Of a stretch of 16,684 nucleotides of DNA, positions 6,132 through 13,580 are shown in pieces. The stretch's first letter is position 1. The number at the start of each line of letters is the position of its first letter. The notes below the pieces were generated by a model that was not told where the DNA came from, made no database searches, and was given only the letters and a program-made list of their open reading frames with translations. Source of the stretch: Clostridiaceae bacterium UBA6085 (GTDB lineage: Bacteria > Bacillota > Clostridia > Clostridiales > Clostridiaceae); NCBI GenBank assembly GCA_002428605.1, contig DIXH01000017.1:1-16684 (forward strand). Reading direction: 5' to 3'. The translations under genes were made by a program, and so were the position numbers.

Positions 6132-8066
6132 ATGGGATTAAGCATTACAAACAAGATTCTAACAAGTCATCTGCTTGAAGGGAACCTGAATCCTGGTGAA
6201 CAGGTTCTTGTAAGTGTAGACCAGACACTTGGACATGACCTTACAGGGATAATGGCAGCACAGGTCCTTGAAAGCGTACAGCCGGAAAAGCTCAGCACTG
6301 AAGTGTCAGTATTCTACTGCGACCACAATACTTTAGCGGTATCTTCAGAAAATGCGGATGACCACCTATACCTTAAGACCGCAGCGGAAAGATATGGATT
6401 ATACTTCTCAAAGCCAGGAAACGGCATCTGCCATTTCCTTCACTGCCAGCGATTCGCAAAGCCTGGCAAGATAATGCTTGGAGCAGACAGCCATACACCT
6501 ACCTCAGGAGCCCTGGGGATGCTTTCAATAGGCAGCGGCGGACTGACGGTTGCCAAGGGAATGCTCGGTGAGGGCTTCAGGATGACAACACCTAAGGTAA
6601 TCAACATAAGGCTCAAAGGAAGACTTAATCCCGGAGTGGCTGCCAAGGACATAGCGCTGGAAGCGCTCAGGATACTTACTGTAAAGGGTGGGATTGGAGC
6701 GATAATCGAGTACACCGGAGACGGGGTCAAGACCCTGTCAGTGCCTGAAAGGGCAACGCTTGCAAACATGAGCATAGAGCTCGGAGCCACCACGGGAATA
6801 TTCCCGAGTGATGAAGTAACGTACCAGTACATGAAGGCCCAAGAGAGGGAGGACAGCTGGATAGAGCTTCTTCCTGATGAGGACGCGATATATGATAGGA
6901 CAATAGACATCAACCTCAGCGAGCTTGAGCCTCTTGTTGCGAAGCCTCATATGCCTGACCTTGTGGTAAAGGCAAAGGAAGTCGAGCACGTTACACCTAA
7001 CTCGGTATTCATAGGAAGCTGCACGAACGCATCCTACTCGGATATACTCAAGGCGTCGAAGATACTCAAGGGACATAAGGTCCACAAGGACATAGACCTT
7101 ACAATAGCTCCGGGATCAAAGCAGGTCCTTGAGCATCTCATAAAGGATGGAATACTTGCTGACCTTGTTGAGTCAGGTGCAAGAATCCTTGAATGTGCCT
7201 GTGGCCCTTGCATAGGAATTGGTCAAGTCCCATGCGCAAACGGAATAGCAGTAAGGACATCAAACAGAAACTTCCCAGGAAGGAGCGGAAGCCAGAGTGC
7301 CTCCGTTTACCTTGCAAGCCCGGAGACAGCTGCAGCAACTGCGATAACAGGCCATATAACCGATCTACGGGACCTTATGGATGCAAGCGTACTTGGAAAC
7401 TGCAGTGAACCAGAAACCTACAAGATAGACGACAGCTCATTCATAAAGCCTGAAGACGTAAAGGATCCTAAGTCTGTAAAGGTCATAAAGGGTGAGAACA
7501 TAAGCGACCTTCCAATGAGGGGAGCCCTCCGTGACAGGATTGAGGCAGTCTCGGTTATAAAGCTCGGAGACAATGTCACGACCGACGATATAATCCCGGG
7601 GGGATCAAACATACTGAAGTTTATCGCAAACATCCCTAAGTTTGCAGAATTCACATTCTGTTATACAGATGAGACTTTCGTCGAGAGGATAAAGAAACTG
7701 AAGAATTCTGTTATCATAGGCGGAGAGAACTATGGTCAGGGTTCAAGCCGTGAGCATGCGGCCATGCTTCCAATGTACTTTGGTACAGAAGTGGTCTTTG
7801 CCAAGTCATTTGCAAGGATACACAAGGAGAACCTCATAAACTACGGAATACTTCCTCTTGTCTTCAAGAATAAGGAAGACTACGACAAGATAGACATGAA
7901 CGATACATTCGTCATAGAGAATGTGATACTCCAGGCAGATTCAGGAGAGGTGACCGTCAAGGTCCCGGCAAAGAACCTTGAATTCAAGACCGCCCTTGAA
8001 GTTTCGGCATATGACCTTAATGTACTGAAGGAAGGCGGAGCCCTTAACTACCTAAAGAACAAGTAA
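6132..8066 (+). CDS. Aconitate hydratase, monomeric ~640-residue (Aquifex-like) type
   Basis: 644 residues with catalytic domains first and the swivel domain last. Seen: DQTLGHD (30-36), DSHTPTSG (119-126), GSCTNAS (295-301), CGPC (357-360), SNRNFPGRSG (377-386) and GGENYGQGSSREH (530-542). Predicted cluster ligands are C297, C357 and C360; substrate arginines are R379, R384 and R540. Nothing essential is missing. The length and order match the shorter bacterial aconitases rather than the ~900-residue AcnA or AcnB. Expected reaction: citrate to isocitrate via cis-aconitate, although related acids such as homocitrate or methylcitrate cannot be excluded. It is last in the LacI-controlled operon, 10 bases after the dehydrogenase gene, with a GGAG ribosome site. 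Together with the dehydrogenase and the ferredoxin oxidoreductase it could supply a citrate to oxoglutarate to succinyl-CoA route. Confidence 0.9.
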   Translation: MGLSITNKILTSHLLEGNLNPGEQVLVSVDQTLGHDLTGIMAAQVLESVQPEKLSTEVSVFYCDHNTLAVSSENADDHLYLKTAAERYGLYFSKPGNGICHFLHCQRFAKPGKIMLGADSHTPTSGALGMLSIGSGGLTVAKGMLGEGFRMTTPKVINIRLKGRLNPGVAAKDIALEALRILTVKGGIGAIIEYTGDGVKTLSVPERATLANMSIELGATTGIFPSDEVTYQYMKAQEREDSWIELLPDEDAIYDRTIDINLSELEPLVAKPHMPDLVVKAKEVEHVTPNSVFIGSCTNASYSDILKASKILKGHKVHKDIDLTIAPGSKQVLEHLIKDGILADLVESGARILECACGPCIGIGQVPCANGIAVRTSNRNFPGRSGSQSASVYLASPETAAATAITGHITDLRDLMDASVLGNCSEPETYKIDDSSFIKPEDVKDPKSVKVIKGENISDLPMRGALRDRIEAVSVIKLGDNVTTDDIIPGGSNILKFIANIPKFAEFTFCYTDETFVERIKKLKNSVIIGGENYGQGSSREHAAMLPMYFGTEVVFAKSFARIHKENLINYGILPLVFKNKEDYDKIDMNDTFVIENVILQADSGEVTVKVPAKNLEFKTALEVSAYDLNVLKEGGALNYLKNK

Positions 8067-8088
8067 AGACAGGCATACAACAATCCCT

Positions 8089-8163
8089 GTGACTCCCGGA
8101 CGGCTCCAATTGAGGTATAATGGATATCTCAGACATCGGAGCGGTTCTGGAGTCACTTTTTTT
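8089..8163 (+). terminator. Long Rho-independent terminator of the aconitase-family operon
   Basis: GTGACTCC (8089-8096) pairs with GGAGTCAC (8149-8156), followed by seven T residues. The 52-base interior contains a second nested pair (GCTCC 8103-8107 with GGAGC 8138-8142). The hairpin is longer than usual, but the perfect outer stem plus T-run is convincing. Confidence 0.8.
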
Positions 8164-8248
8164 AATCAGATTCCAAGGTAAACTGAAATAGTGCCAGCAC
8201 TGCCCTTTTAGTATCGAGAGTGGATAGTTGAACAATTTGTTTTTGTTC

Positions 8249-8270
8249 GTTTACGTTTACACAGGTTTAC
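8249..8270 (+). repeat. Three GTTTAC direct repeats
   Basis: GTTTAC occurs at 8249-8254, 8255-8260 and 8265-8270 in the 450-base gap before the transporter gene. The spacing of the second and third copies is 10 bases, one helical turn. It could be a regulator site, but no matching copy is seen elsewhere in the window. The remaining part of 8067-8520 holds the operon terminator, the inverted-repeat activator site and the sigma-54 promoter. Confidence 0.35.
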
Positions 8271-8370
8271 AAAATGACAACCTACGAAGATTATCAGTGA
8301 AAATGTTTTAGATAAATAATGTACTGAATTAGAGTAGATTGTCACTGATTTAACAGGAAATGTTGCTAAG

Positions 8371-8388
8371 TGTTAACTAAAATTAACA
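8371..8388. promoter_or_regulatory. Putative sigma-54 activator site (UAS) of the transporter gene
   Basis: TGTTAACTAAAATTAACA is an inverted repeat TGTTAA-N6-TTAACA. The same pattern occurs upstream of two other sigma-54 promoters here (11183-11200 and 15088-15105). It ends 74 bases before the TTGG of the promoter, a normal range for an enhancer-binding protein site. Confidence 0.7.
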
Positions 8389-8462
8389 AAAACTGCACAT
8401 ATTGAGTCAGGATTTGCACATATAAACGTTGTAATTGAAGGAAGTTTAAATTTTTGTGGTGT

Positions 8463-8479
8463 TGGCATGATTATTGCTT
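8463..8479 (+). promoter_or_regulatory. Sigma-54 promoter of the DASS transporter gene
   Basis: TTGGCATGATTATTGCT matches the -24/-12 consensus TTGGCACG-N4-TTGCW: GG at 8464-8465 and GC at 8476-8477, with exactly 10 bases between. Transcription should start near 8488, about 33 bases before the start codon. Confidence 0.88.
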
Positions 8480-8520
8480 TACTATCTGTGCGCGCAACAC
8501 AAAAATTACGGGGGTAAAGT

Positions 8521-9981
8521 ATGGAAAACAAAAAGAAACAGGGATATTCGACGGTAAAGATAGCCGGACTGTTCCTGGGATTGGCAGCAGCCGCAATCAT
8601 TTTAATGCTTCCTGGAATATCAGGACTCGATGCCGTAGGCCAGAAAGCGCTGGCATTGACCGCACTTATCGTTATATGGTGGATAACTGAGCCAGTTCCA
8701 ATATGGGTAGCAGCACTGCTTCCATATACGGTCTCGCCGCTTATCGGACTTGCTGGATTAAAGACCACTGAACAGGGAGTAAATGTTTTCGCTAACTATG
8801 CTTCACCAGTTGTCCTTATGAGTATCGGTGTATTCCTTCTTGCGGCAGTAATTGAGAAGTGGGGACTTCACAAGAGGATTGCCCTTAATATCGTGGCAAA
8901 GGTCGGAAGCAAGCCTACAAGGATAATCATGGGATTTGCCCTTGCTACTGGCTTCATTTCAATGTTCATGTCAAACGTGACAGCTACCGCAATGATGCTT
9001 CCAATAGGTATAGCTCTTCTTAAGCAGCTGGGATTTGACCACGAGAGCGGTTTCTCCAAGGCTTTGATACTTGCTATAGCTTTTGCGGCGTCTATCGGTG
9101 GAATGGGTACAATGATCGGATCAGGAACAAACATCGCTGGCTCCGCCCTGATGAAGGATCTTGCAAGCATTGACATAACATTCGTTGAATGGATGAAGGT
9201 GGGACTTCCCTTCGTAATACTTTTTCTTCCTCTAAGTGTCATCATCCTTAACTTTGTATTCAAGGTCAAGGATGCCAAGATCGAGGATACCGATACGATC
9301 CACAGGGAGCTGAAGGCACTCGGATCCATGTCGAAAGCAGAAAAACTTACAGCGGCATACGTTGTAGTAGCAATATCGGGATTCGTATTGATGACTCAGC
9401 TCAAAAAGGTGTTCCCAATGCTTGCGGACGAGAACTATGCAGTACTTATCGGAGTTGCATTGTTCTTAATACCGGTTGACTTCAAGGAAGGCAAGTTCCT
9501 TATGGACTCCAAGACAGCAATCAGGGAGATATCCTGGTCAACATACCTGCTGCTTGGTGGTGCGCTGGTACTCGGAGATGTGTTCTCCAAGGCTGGTATC
9601 GCAAAATGGCTTGCATCCTACATGGGCTTCCTTGCAAACCTTCCGGAGATTGGAGTTGTAATAGCAGTAGCGGTTATAGTCGCTTTCATAACTGAATTTG
9701 CATCCAACTTCGTTGTTGCAAGTGCATTCCTTCCACCAATCTATGGTATAGCAGTGCAGCTTGGAATCAATCCTATGCTACTTATGATGACAGTAACCCT
9801 ATCTGCAAGCCTTGCATTCATGTTCCCATCAGGAACCCCGACGAATGCCCTGGCTTTCGGTACAGGCTACATAGACATTAAGGATATGGTAAAGGGCGGA
9901 TTCTTCGTAAAACTCATCGGAGTAGTTCTCTTCCCGGTGGTGTTCTACTTCATATCAGCACCACTGACATCCCTGTTCTAA
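8521..9981 (+). CDS. DASS/SLC13-family dicarboxylate/tricarboxylate:Na+ symporter
   Basis: 486 residues, very hydrophobic, with about 11-12 membrane segments, matching the divalent-anion:Na+ symporter family in length. Seen: TEPVPIWVAALLP (56-68), the first substrate/sodium hairpin around SNVTATAMMLP (151-161), GGMGTMIGSGTNIAG (193-207), and the second-repeat counterparts TEFASNF (391-397) and FPSGTPTNALAFGTG (435-449). In VcINDY both hairpins carry SNT and bind substrate carboxylates; here they read SNV and SNF, so the anion may differ from succinate. It is transcribed alone from a sigma-54 promoter and ends at its own terminator. A GGGGG-rich ribosome site precedes the ATG. Its likely role is uptake of the carboxylic acid degraded by the rest of the locus. 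Confidence 0.93.
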   Translation: MENKKKQGYSTVKIAGLFLGLAAAAIILMLPGISGLDAVGQKALALTALIVIWWITEPVPIWVAALLPYTVSPLIGLAGLKTTEQGVNVFANYASPVVLMSIGVFLLAAVIEKWGLHKRIALNIVAKVGSKPTRIIMGFALATGFISMFMSNVTATAMMLPIGIALLKQLGFDHESGFSKALILAIAFAASIGGMGTMIGSGTNIAGSALMKDLASIDITFVEWMKVGLPFVILFLPLSVIILNFVFKVKDAKIEDTDTIHRELKALGSMSKAEKLTAAYVVVAISGFVLMTQLKKVFPMLADENYAVLIGVALFLIPVDFKEGKFLMDSKTAIREISWSTYLLLGGALVLGDVFSKAGIAKWLASYMGFLANLPEIGVVIAVAVIVAFITEFASNFVVASAFLPPIYGIAVQLGINPMLLMMTVTLSASLAFMFPSGTPTNALAFGTGYIDIKDMVKGGFFVKLIGVVLFPVVFYFISAPLTSLF

Positions 9982-10028
9982 ACATAAATTCGGCCGGAAA
10001 ATCTTAAAGAGACTTAAACATATTTGAT

Positions 10029-10065
10029 AAGGTGACCTGAGCCATGACGCACAGGTCACCTTTTT
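10029..10065 (+). terminator. Rho-independent terminator after the transporter gene
   Basis: AAGGTGACCTG (10029-10039) and CAGGTCACCTT (10052-10062) form a perfect 11-base stem with a 12-base loop, ending in a T-run at 10061-10065. Confidence 0.88.
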
Positions 10066-10081
10066 CAATTCAAATATCCAA

Positions 10082-10113
10082 GGTGCTTAAGTGTTAAGGT
10101 GGTAAGGTGTTAA
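10082..10113 (+). repeat. Four tandem 8-base repeats (GGTGNTAA type) before the lyase promoter
   Basis: Four consecutive octamers follow the pattern GGTGNTAA with small deviations: GGTGCTTA (10082), AGTGTTAA (10090), GGTGGTAA (10098) and GGTGTTAA (10106). They end 10 bases before the TTGG of the sigma-54 promoter. The inverted repeat seen before the other three sigma-54 promoters is absent here, although TGTTAA half-sites recur within the octamers. This may be a binding array or a slippage-prone repeat. Confidence 0.65.
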
Positions 10114-10123
10114 AGTTGGGATT

Positions 10124-10140
10124 TTGGCATGGAAATTGCT
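10124..10140 (+). promoter_or_regulatory. Sigma-54 promoter of the HMG-CoA-lyase-like gene
   Basis: TTGGCATGGAAATTGCT has GG (10126-10127) and GC (10138-10139) exactly 10 bases apart, as in the -24/-12 consensus. Transcription should start near 10150. Confidence 0.87.
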
Positions 10141-10182
10141 TGTATATTATTATAGGAAATATTTAGTATAGGGGAGGCAAAT

Positions 10183-11091
10183 ATGTTACCAAAAAAAGTA
10201 ATCGTAAGAGAAACCAGTCCGAGGGATGGCTGGCAAAACCTTGAATTCATCGAGACTGACGTAAAGGCTGCGGTGATTGAGAAGATAATCGATATGGGGG
10301 CTGCTGAGATAGAGCTTACTTCCTTTGTTAATCCAAAGGCTGTACCTCAGATAAAGGATGCCAATGAGCTTACCAACCGAGTACTTACAATGAAGTCAGA
10401 GAAGAAAAGCGATGTTAAGCTTACTGCACTTGTTCCAAACAAGAAGGGTGCTGACAATGCTTATGCGGCTGGAATAAGGACAATTGACCTTGTTGTAAGC
10501 GTAAGCGAGCTTCATAACAAGAGGAATGTAAACAAGACAGTTGACGAGAGCGTTGCATCACTTAGGGAGATCATGACTGACCTTCCTTCTGACCTTGAAG
10601 TAAGGCTTGCCCTTGCTTGTGTCTTCGGAAGCCCGTTCGGTGACGAAATCGATGTCGACAAGGTCATTAGGATAATTGACGAGTCAATGAAGATGGGAGT
10701 CAAAATCATAGGTCTTGCTGATTCTGCAGGACTTTCAACCCCTGACCATACGGCGAAGATAATAAGAAGGATCAAGGAGCATGCTGACCTTGATATTATA
10801 GCTGCACATATACACGATACCAGAGGACTTGGAATTGCAAATGCTTATTCTGCATTCCAGGAGGGCGTATACAGGTTTGACAGTGCACTTGGCGGTCTTG
10901 GAGGATGCCCGTTCATACCGGGAGCTGCAGGAAACATCTCAACAGAAGACCTGGTCACAATGTTCAATAGGATGAACATCGAGACAGGAATCGATTCTGA
11001 AAGGATGTACGAGGCTTCACTATACCTCTCAAAGCATGTCAACGGAAAGTACAACAGCAAGATGCTTGACATAAACAAGCTAAAAGGCTAA
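10183..11091 (+). CDS. HMG-CoA lyase-family acyl-CoA lyase
   Basis: 302 residues, the usual length of bacterial HMG-CoA lyases (TIM-barrel). Conserved positions match human HMGCL in order and spacing: R14-D15 in SPRDGWQN, TSFVNPKAVPQ (46-56), H209 and H211 in AAHIHDTRG, the catalytic-loop cysteine C242 in GGLGGCP, and N251 in GAAGNISTED. The metal site and general machinery are therefore intact. The family cleaves 3-hydroxy-3-methyl acyl-CoAs to acetyl-CoA plus an oxoacid: acetoacetate from HMG-CoA, or pyruvate from (R)-citramalyl-CoA as in Chloroflexus. The second alternative is attractive because a family III CoA-transferase is in the same regulon. W17 replaces the Leu of classic HMGCL and S150 replaces a cysteine (GSPF for GCPY), so the substrate may differ. 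The gene has a strong GGGGAGG ribosome site and its own sigma-54 promoter. No clear terminator follows. Confidence 0.88.
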   Translation: MLPKKVIVRETSPRDGWQNLEFIETDVKAAVIEKIIDMGAAEIELTSFVNPKAVPQIKDANELTNRVLTMKSEKKSDVKLTALVPNKKGADNAYAAGIRTIDLVVSVSELHNKRNVNKTVDESVASLREIMTDLPSDLEVRLALACVFGSPFGDEIDVDKVIRIIDESMKMGVKIIGLADSAGLSTPDHTAKIIRRIKEHADLDIIAAHIHDTRGLGIANAYSAFQEGVYRFDSALGGLGGCPFIPGAAGNISTEDLVTMFNRMNIETGIDSERMYEASLYLSKHVNGKYNSKMLDINKLKG

Positions 11092-11182
11092 GTCCGACAA
11101 ATAGCATGTGTTAATAACTGCAGATGTTGAGATGGTTTGCTAAAGGCTAAAATGAGTTGTATCCAATTTGATTGTTGATTTT

Positions 11183-11200
11183 GGTTAACGTGGATTAACA
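11183..11200. promoter_or_regulatory. Putative sigma-54 activator site (UAS) of the oxidoreductase operon
   Basis: GGTTAACGTGGATTAACA contains GTTAA-N6-TTAAC, the same geometry as the sites at 8371 and 15088 but with a different spacer sequence, so the conserved part is the inverted repeat itself. It lies 60 bases before the TTGG of the sigma-54 promoter. Confidence 0.68.
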
Positions 11201-11260
11201 AAATTAAGGCTGCAATAAAGTCAGGAATGGTGCATGTCATTAGAAAAACGTAATTTTATG

Positions 11261-11278
11261 TTGGCACGCTAATTGCTT
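11261..11278 (+). promoter_or_regulatory. Sigma-54 promoter of the ATPase-ferredoxin-oxidoreductase operon
   Basis: TTGGCACGCTAATTGCTT is an essentially perfect -24/-12 element: GG at 11263-11264, GC at 11275-11276, 10 bases between, and the full TGGCACG. Predicted start of transcription is about 11287. The interval 11092-11378 otherwise shows only the activator site. Confidence 0.92.
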
Positions 11279-11378
11279 AATAATATTCGGATACATTGAC
11301 TATTAATTGTCTGGTGAAGGAAAAGCCGGCCATAGAAAGAGAACAGCAGAGCACTTTGCGATACTTCGGAGGAACATC

Positions 11379-12074
11379 ATGAACAAGATATTTAATGTTG
11401 ATATAGCTGGAAAGCACAACTTCCTATTCGTAGGAGAGGCCGGAAGCGGAAAAAGCGAGGTGGCGATTAACTTTGCCAGGCACCTTGTTGAAATGGACGA
11501 TAAGCCGGTTCACTTCTTTGATATGGATATGACGAAACCGCTTTTCAGGTCAAGGGACGTCATGAAAGAAATCGAGTCCCTTGGGATCATATTTCATCAT
11601 CAGGAACAGTTCTATGATGCTCCGACGCTTGTTGGCGGTGTTGGGAGACTCCTGAAGGATGAAGGCTGCTACGTTGTAATGGATATAGGCGGAAACGATG
11701 TAGGGGCGAGCGCCATAGGCGGATTTGCACCCAAGGTCAATAATGACTATACGGAAGTGTACTACGTGCTGAACTCATACCGTCCCTGGTCTGATAATCT
11801 GGACCATATCGACGGAACATTGTCAGCGATACTCAGGATATCACACATAAAGCTTGAAAAAGTGAAGATGATAAGTAATCCGAATATCGGTTTGAGCACG
11901 ACTGCAGATGAAGTCATTGAAGGGAACAAAAGGATGGATGAGATGATCGGACCATATAAGGATATAGAGTTCCTATGTGCAAGGGAAGACCTTCATGACG
12001 AGATCAGAACCAGATCGGATACTCCGGTTTTCCCCATTCATCTGTTCCTTACATATGAGTGGAACAAGAACTAA
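11379..12074 (+). CDS. SIMIBI-class P-loop ATPase of unknown function
   Basis: 231 residues from the ATG at 11379, chosen for its GGAGG site six bases upstream. The frame is open back to a TTG at 11307, but that has no ribosome site and would add an atypical tail. Walker A is GEAGSGKS (19-26). A segment VHFFDMDMTKP (44-54) resembles the DxD element of MinD/ParA/CooC-type proteins, and VVMDIGGND (99-107) is a plausible Walker B. There is no membrane segment and no cysteine motif suggesting a bound cluster. It is the first gene of the ferredoxin/oxidoreductase operon, 96 bases before the ferredoxin. Such ATPases often help insert metals or clusters or position proteins, so a role in assembling or regulating the oxidoreductase is possible. 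That is inference; no specific family is recognised. Confidence 0.8.
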   Translation: MNKIFNVDIAGKHNFLFVGEAGSGKSEVAINFARHLVEMDDKPVHFFDMDMTKPLFRSRDVMKEIESLGIIFHHQEQFYDAPTLVGGVGRLLKDEGCYVVMDIGGNDVGASAIGGFAPKVNNDYTEVYYVLNSYRPWSDNLDHIDGTLSAILRISHIKLEKVKMISNPNIGLSTTADEVIEGNKRMDEMIGPYKDIEFLCAREDLHDEIRTRSDTPVFPIHLFLTYEWNKN

Positions 12075-12170
12075 GCTGCCAAGCTTTTCAAGGATGGTGG
12101 ACAAATAGCTGTAGGCATTGCTAACCAATGTTTATATAGAGATCAGATAATAAAGGGAGGAAATACTCAA

Positions 12171-12374
12171 GTGGGAAAAATAGAAATAAGGTCAGAAAGC
12201 TGCAAGAGCTGTCAGTACTGTGTCAAGTTCTGTCCGAAAAAAGTCATCGAGATAGGAACCGATGTAAACTCAAAGGGTTATGAATACGCTGTACCAGTAA
12301 GAATGGATGACTGCATAGCTTGCCAGATTTGTGCAAGGATGTGTCCTGACGCAGCCATTGAAGTATATAAATAG
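12171..12374 (+). CDS. 2[4Fe-4S] ferredoxin, delta subunit of 2-oxoacid oxidoreductase
   Basis: A 67-residue protein with two complete CxxCxxCxxxCP motifs (C11, C14, C17, C21 and C48, C51, C54, C58), each binding a [4Fe-4S] cluster. The start is GTG, with GGGAGG 10 bases upstream. Directly before the alpha subunit gene, it corresponds to the delta subunit of four-subunit 2-oxoacid:ferredoxin oxidoreductases (order delta-alpha-beta-gamma), carrying electrons from the core enzyme to free ferredoxin. A 114-base gap with a possible stem-loop separates it from the alpha gene. Confidence 0.93.
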   Translation: MGKIEIRSESCKSCQYCVKFCPKKVIEIGTDVNSKGYEYAVPVRMDDCIACQICARMCPDAAIEVYK

Positions 12375-12406
12375 TCAGTGCAATACTAAGGGGCTGCATT
12401 TTGACT

Positions 12407-12441
12407 GGATTTTCCATCTGTTTGGCTGATGGATGATAATC
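12407..12441 (+). other. Possible mRNA stem-loop between ferredoxin and alpha genes
   Basis: TCCATC (12413-12418) can pair with GATGGA (12428-12433) around a 9-base loop, with weaker outer pairing. There is no T-run, so it is not a terminator. It could affect mRNA processing or relative subunit amounts. The stem is short and may be chance. Confidence 0.3.
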
Positions 12442-12488
12442 TGACAGGTGCAAAATATGTAAAAGCATAATAGGGAGGAATAAAGAAA

Positions 12489-13568
12489 ATGGCCAGAATA
12501 TTTATGAAGGGCTGCGAAGCCATAGCTGAAGCGGCGGTTAGAGCCGGCTGCAGATTTTTCGCAGGTTATCCTATAACACCACAGAACGAGATCCCTGAAT
12601 ATTTCGCAAGAAGGATGCCTGAGGTTGGAGGTGTCTTCATGCAGGGCGAAAGTGAGGTTGCTTCTGTAAATATGGTTTACGGAGCGGCATCAGCAGGAAC
12701 CAGGTCCATGACCTCATCATCAAGCCCTGGAATTGCGCTCAAGAGTGAGGGAATCTCATATTGCGCAGCAGCAAGAATTCCAATGGTATACGCAAACATT
12801 TCAAGAGGCGGCCCGGGAGTAGGATCGATACATCCTGCTCAGATGGATTATTTCCAGGCAACTAAGGCTTCAGGTAATGGCGGATTCGAGATGCTGGTGT
12901 TTGCACCTTCAAGCGTCCAGGAAGCCGTTGACATGACATACAACGCATTTGATTATGCTGACAGGGATAGGAATCCGGTATTGATACTTGCTGATGGTGT
13001 AATCGGAACGATGATGGAGCCGGTAAATCTTCCGGAAGCCAAATCTGATGAAGAGGTTGCAGCAATCAAAGAGTCTAAGAAGGCTTGGGCCTGCACAGGC
13101 CACAAGCTTGACTATGCCAACAGGGCATGGATCCAGCCCGGAAACTGGAGCACTTTGGTCATGCAGAATGAGAACATCAAGGCCGCAGAGCTCTACAAGA
13201 GCTGGGAAAAGGATGCACAGGTAGAGGAATATCTTGTTGAAGATGCAGAGGTAGTCATAGCATCATATGGAATATCCGCGCGTATTGCAAAGTCTGCTGT
13301 TGAGGAGCTTCGCAAGGAAGGCATAAAAGCTGGACTTATTAGGCCGATAACAGTCCATCCATTCCCTTACAAGGCATTCGACAGCATAAACTACAATACC
13401 TGCAAGGCTGTTCTTGATGTTGAAATGTCCATTCCTGCTCAATTTGTACATGATGTCGCAATCGGAGTCAAAGAGCGTTGCCCAATAGAAACGTGCCTTT
13501 GCTCAGGAGGAAATATCATGAGCAGGGAAGCGATAATCGAGGCTGTTAAGAAGATCAATGAGAAATAG
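12489..13568 (+). CDS. 2-oxoacid:ferredoxin oxidoreductase, alpha subunit (VorB/KorA type)
   Basis: 359 residues. The N-terminal part is the pyrimidine-binding domain of the transketolase fold: KGCEAIAEAAVRAGCRFFAGYPITPQNEI (7-35), GESEVASVNMVYGAASAG (53-70, with the catalytic-type Glu), and TSSSSPGIALKSEG (75-88). PVLILADGVIG follows near 159-169, and a C-terminal transketolase-like domain occupies about 245-355. The length and separate beta and gamma genes match the VOR/KOR group rather than single-chain pyruvate:ferredoxin oxidoreductase. With beta it binds thiamine diphosphate and converts a 2-oxoacid plus CoA to acyl-CoA, CO2 and reduced ferredoxin. Whether the substrate is 2-oxoglutarate, a branched-chain oxoacid or 2-oxobutyrate cannot be decided. 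GGGAGG precedes the ATG; beta follows after 12 bases. Confidence 0.92.
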   Translation: MARIFMKGCEAIAEAAVRAGCRFFAGYPITPQNEIPEYFARRMPEVGGVFMQGESEVASVNMVYGAASAGTRSMTSSSSPGIALKSEGISYCAAARIPMVYANISRGGPGVGSIHPAQMDYFQATKASGNGGFEMLVFAPSSVQEAVDMTYNAFDYADRDRNPVLILADGVIGTMMEPVNLPEAKSDEEVAAIKESKKAWACTGHKLDYANRAWIQPGNWSTLVMQNENIKAAELYKSWEKDAQVEEYLVEDAEVVIASYGISARIAKSAVEELRKEGIKAGLIRPITVHPFPYKAFDSINYNTCKAVLDVEMSIPAQFVHDVAIGVKERCPIETCLCSGGNIMSREAIIEAVKKINEK

Positions 13569-13580
13569 GAGGGTATTGTA

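Noticed and set aside
8293..8349. ATCAGTGA / TCACTGAT inverted repeat with a 41-base spacer
   Set aside because: Eight-base arms with such a wide gap are likely by chance in a 450-base AT-rich gap, and no second copy exists in the window.
11079..11153. Near-repeat GCTAAA(A)GGCTAA at the lyase gene end and 60 bases downstream
   Set aside because: Short, AT-rich and imperfect; no sign of an attachment site or insertion between the copies.
11307..11378. Upstream TTG start for the ATPase gene
   Set aside because: No Shine-Dalgarno site, whereas the ATG at 11379 has GGAGG at ideal spacing directly before a family-like N-terminus.
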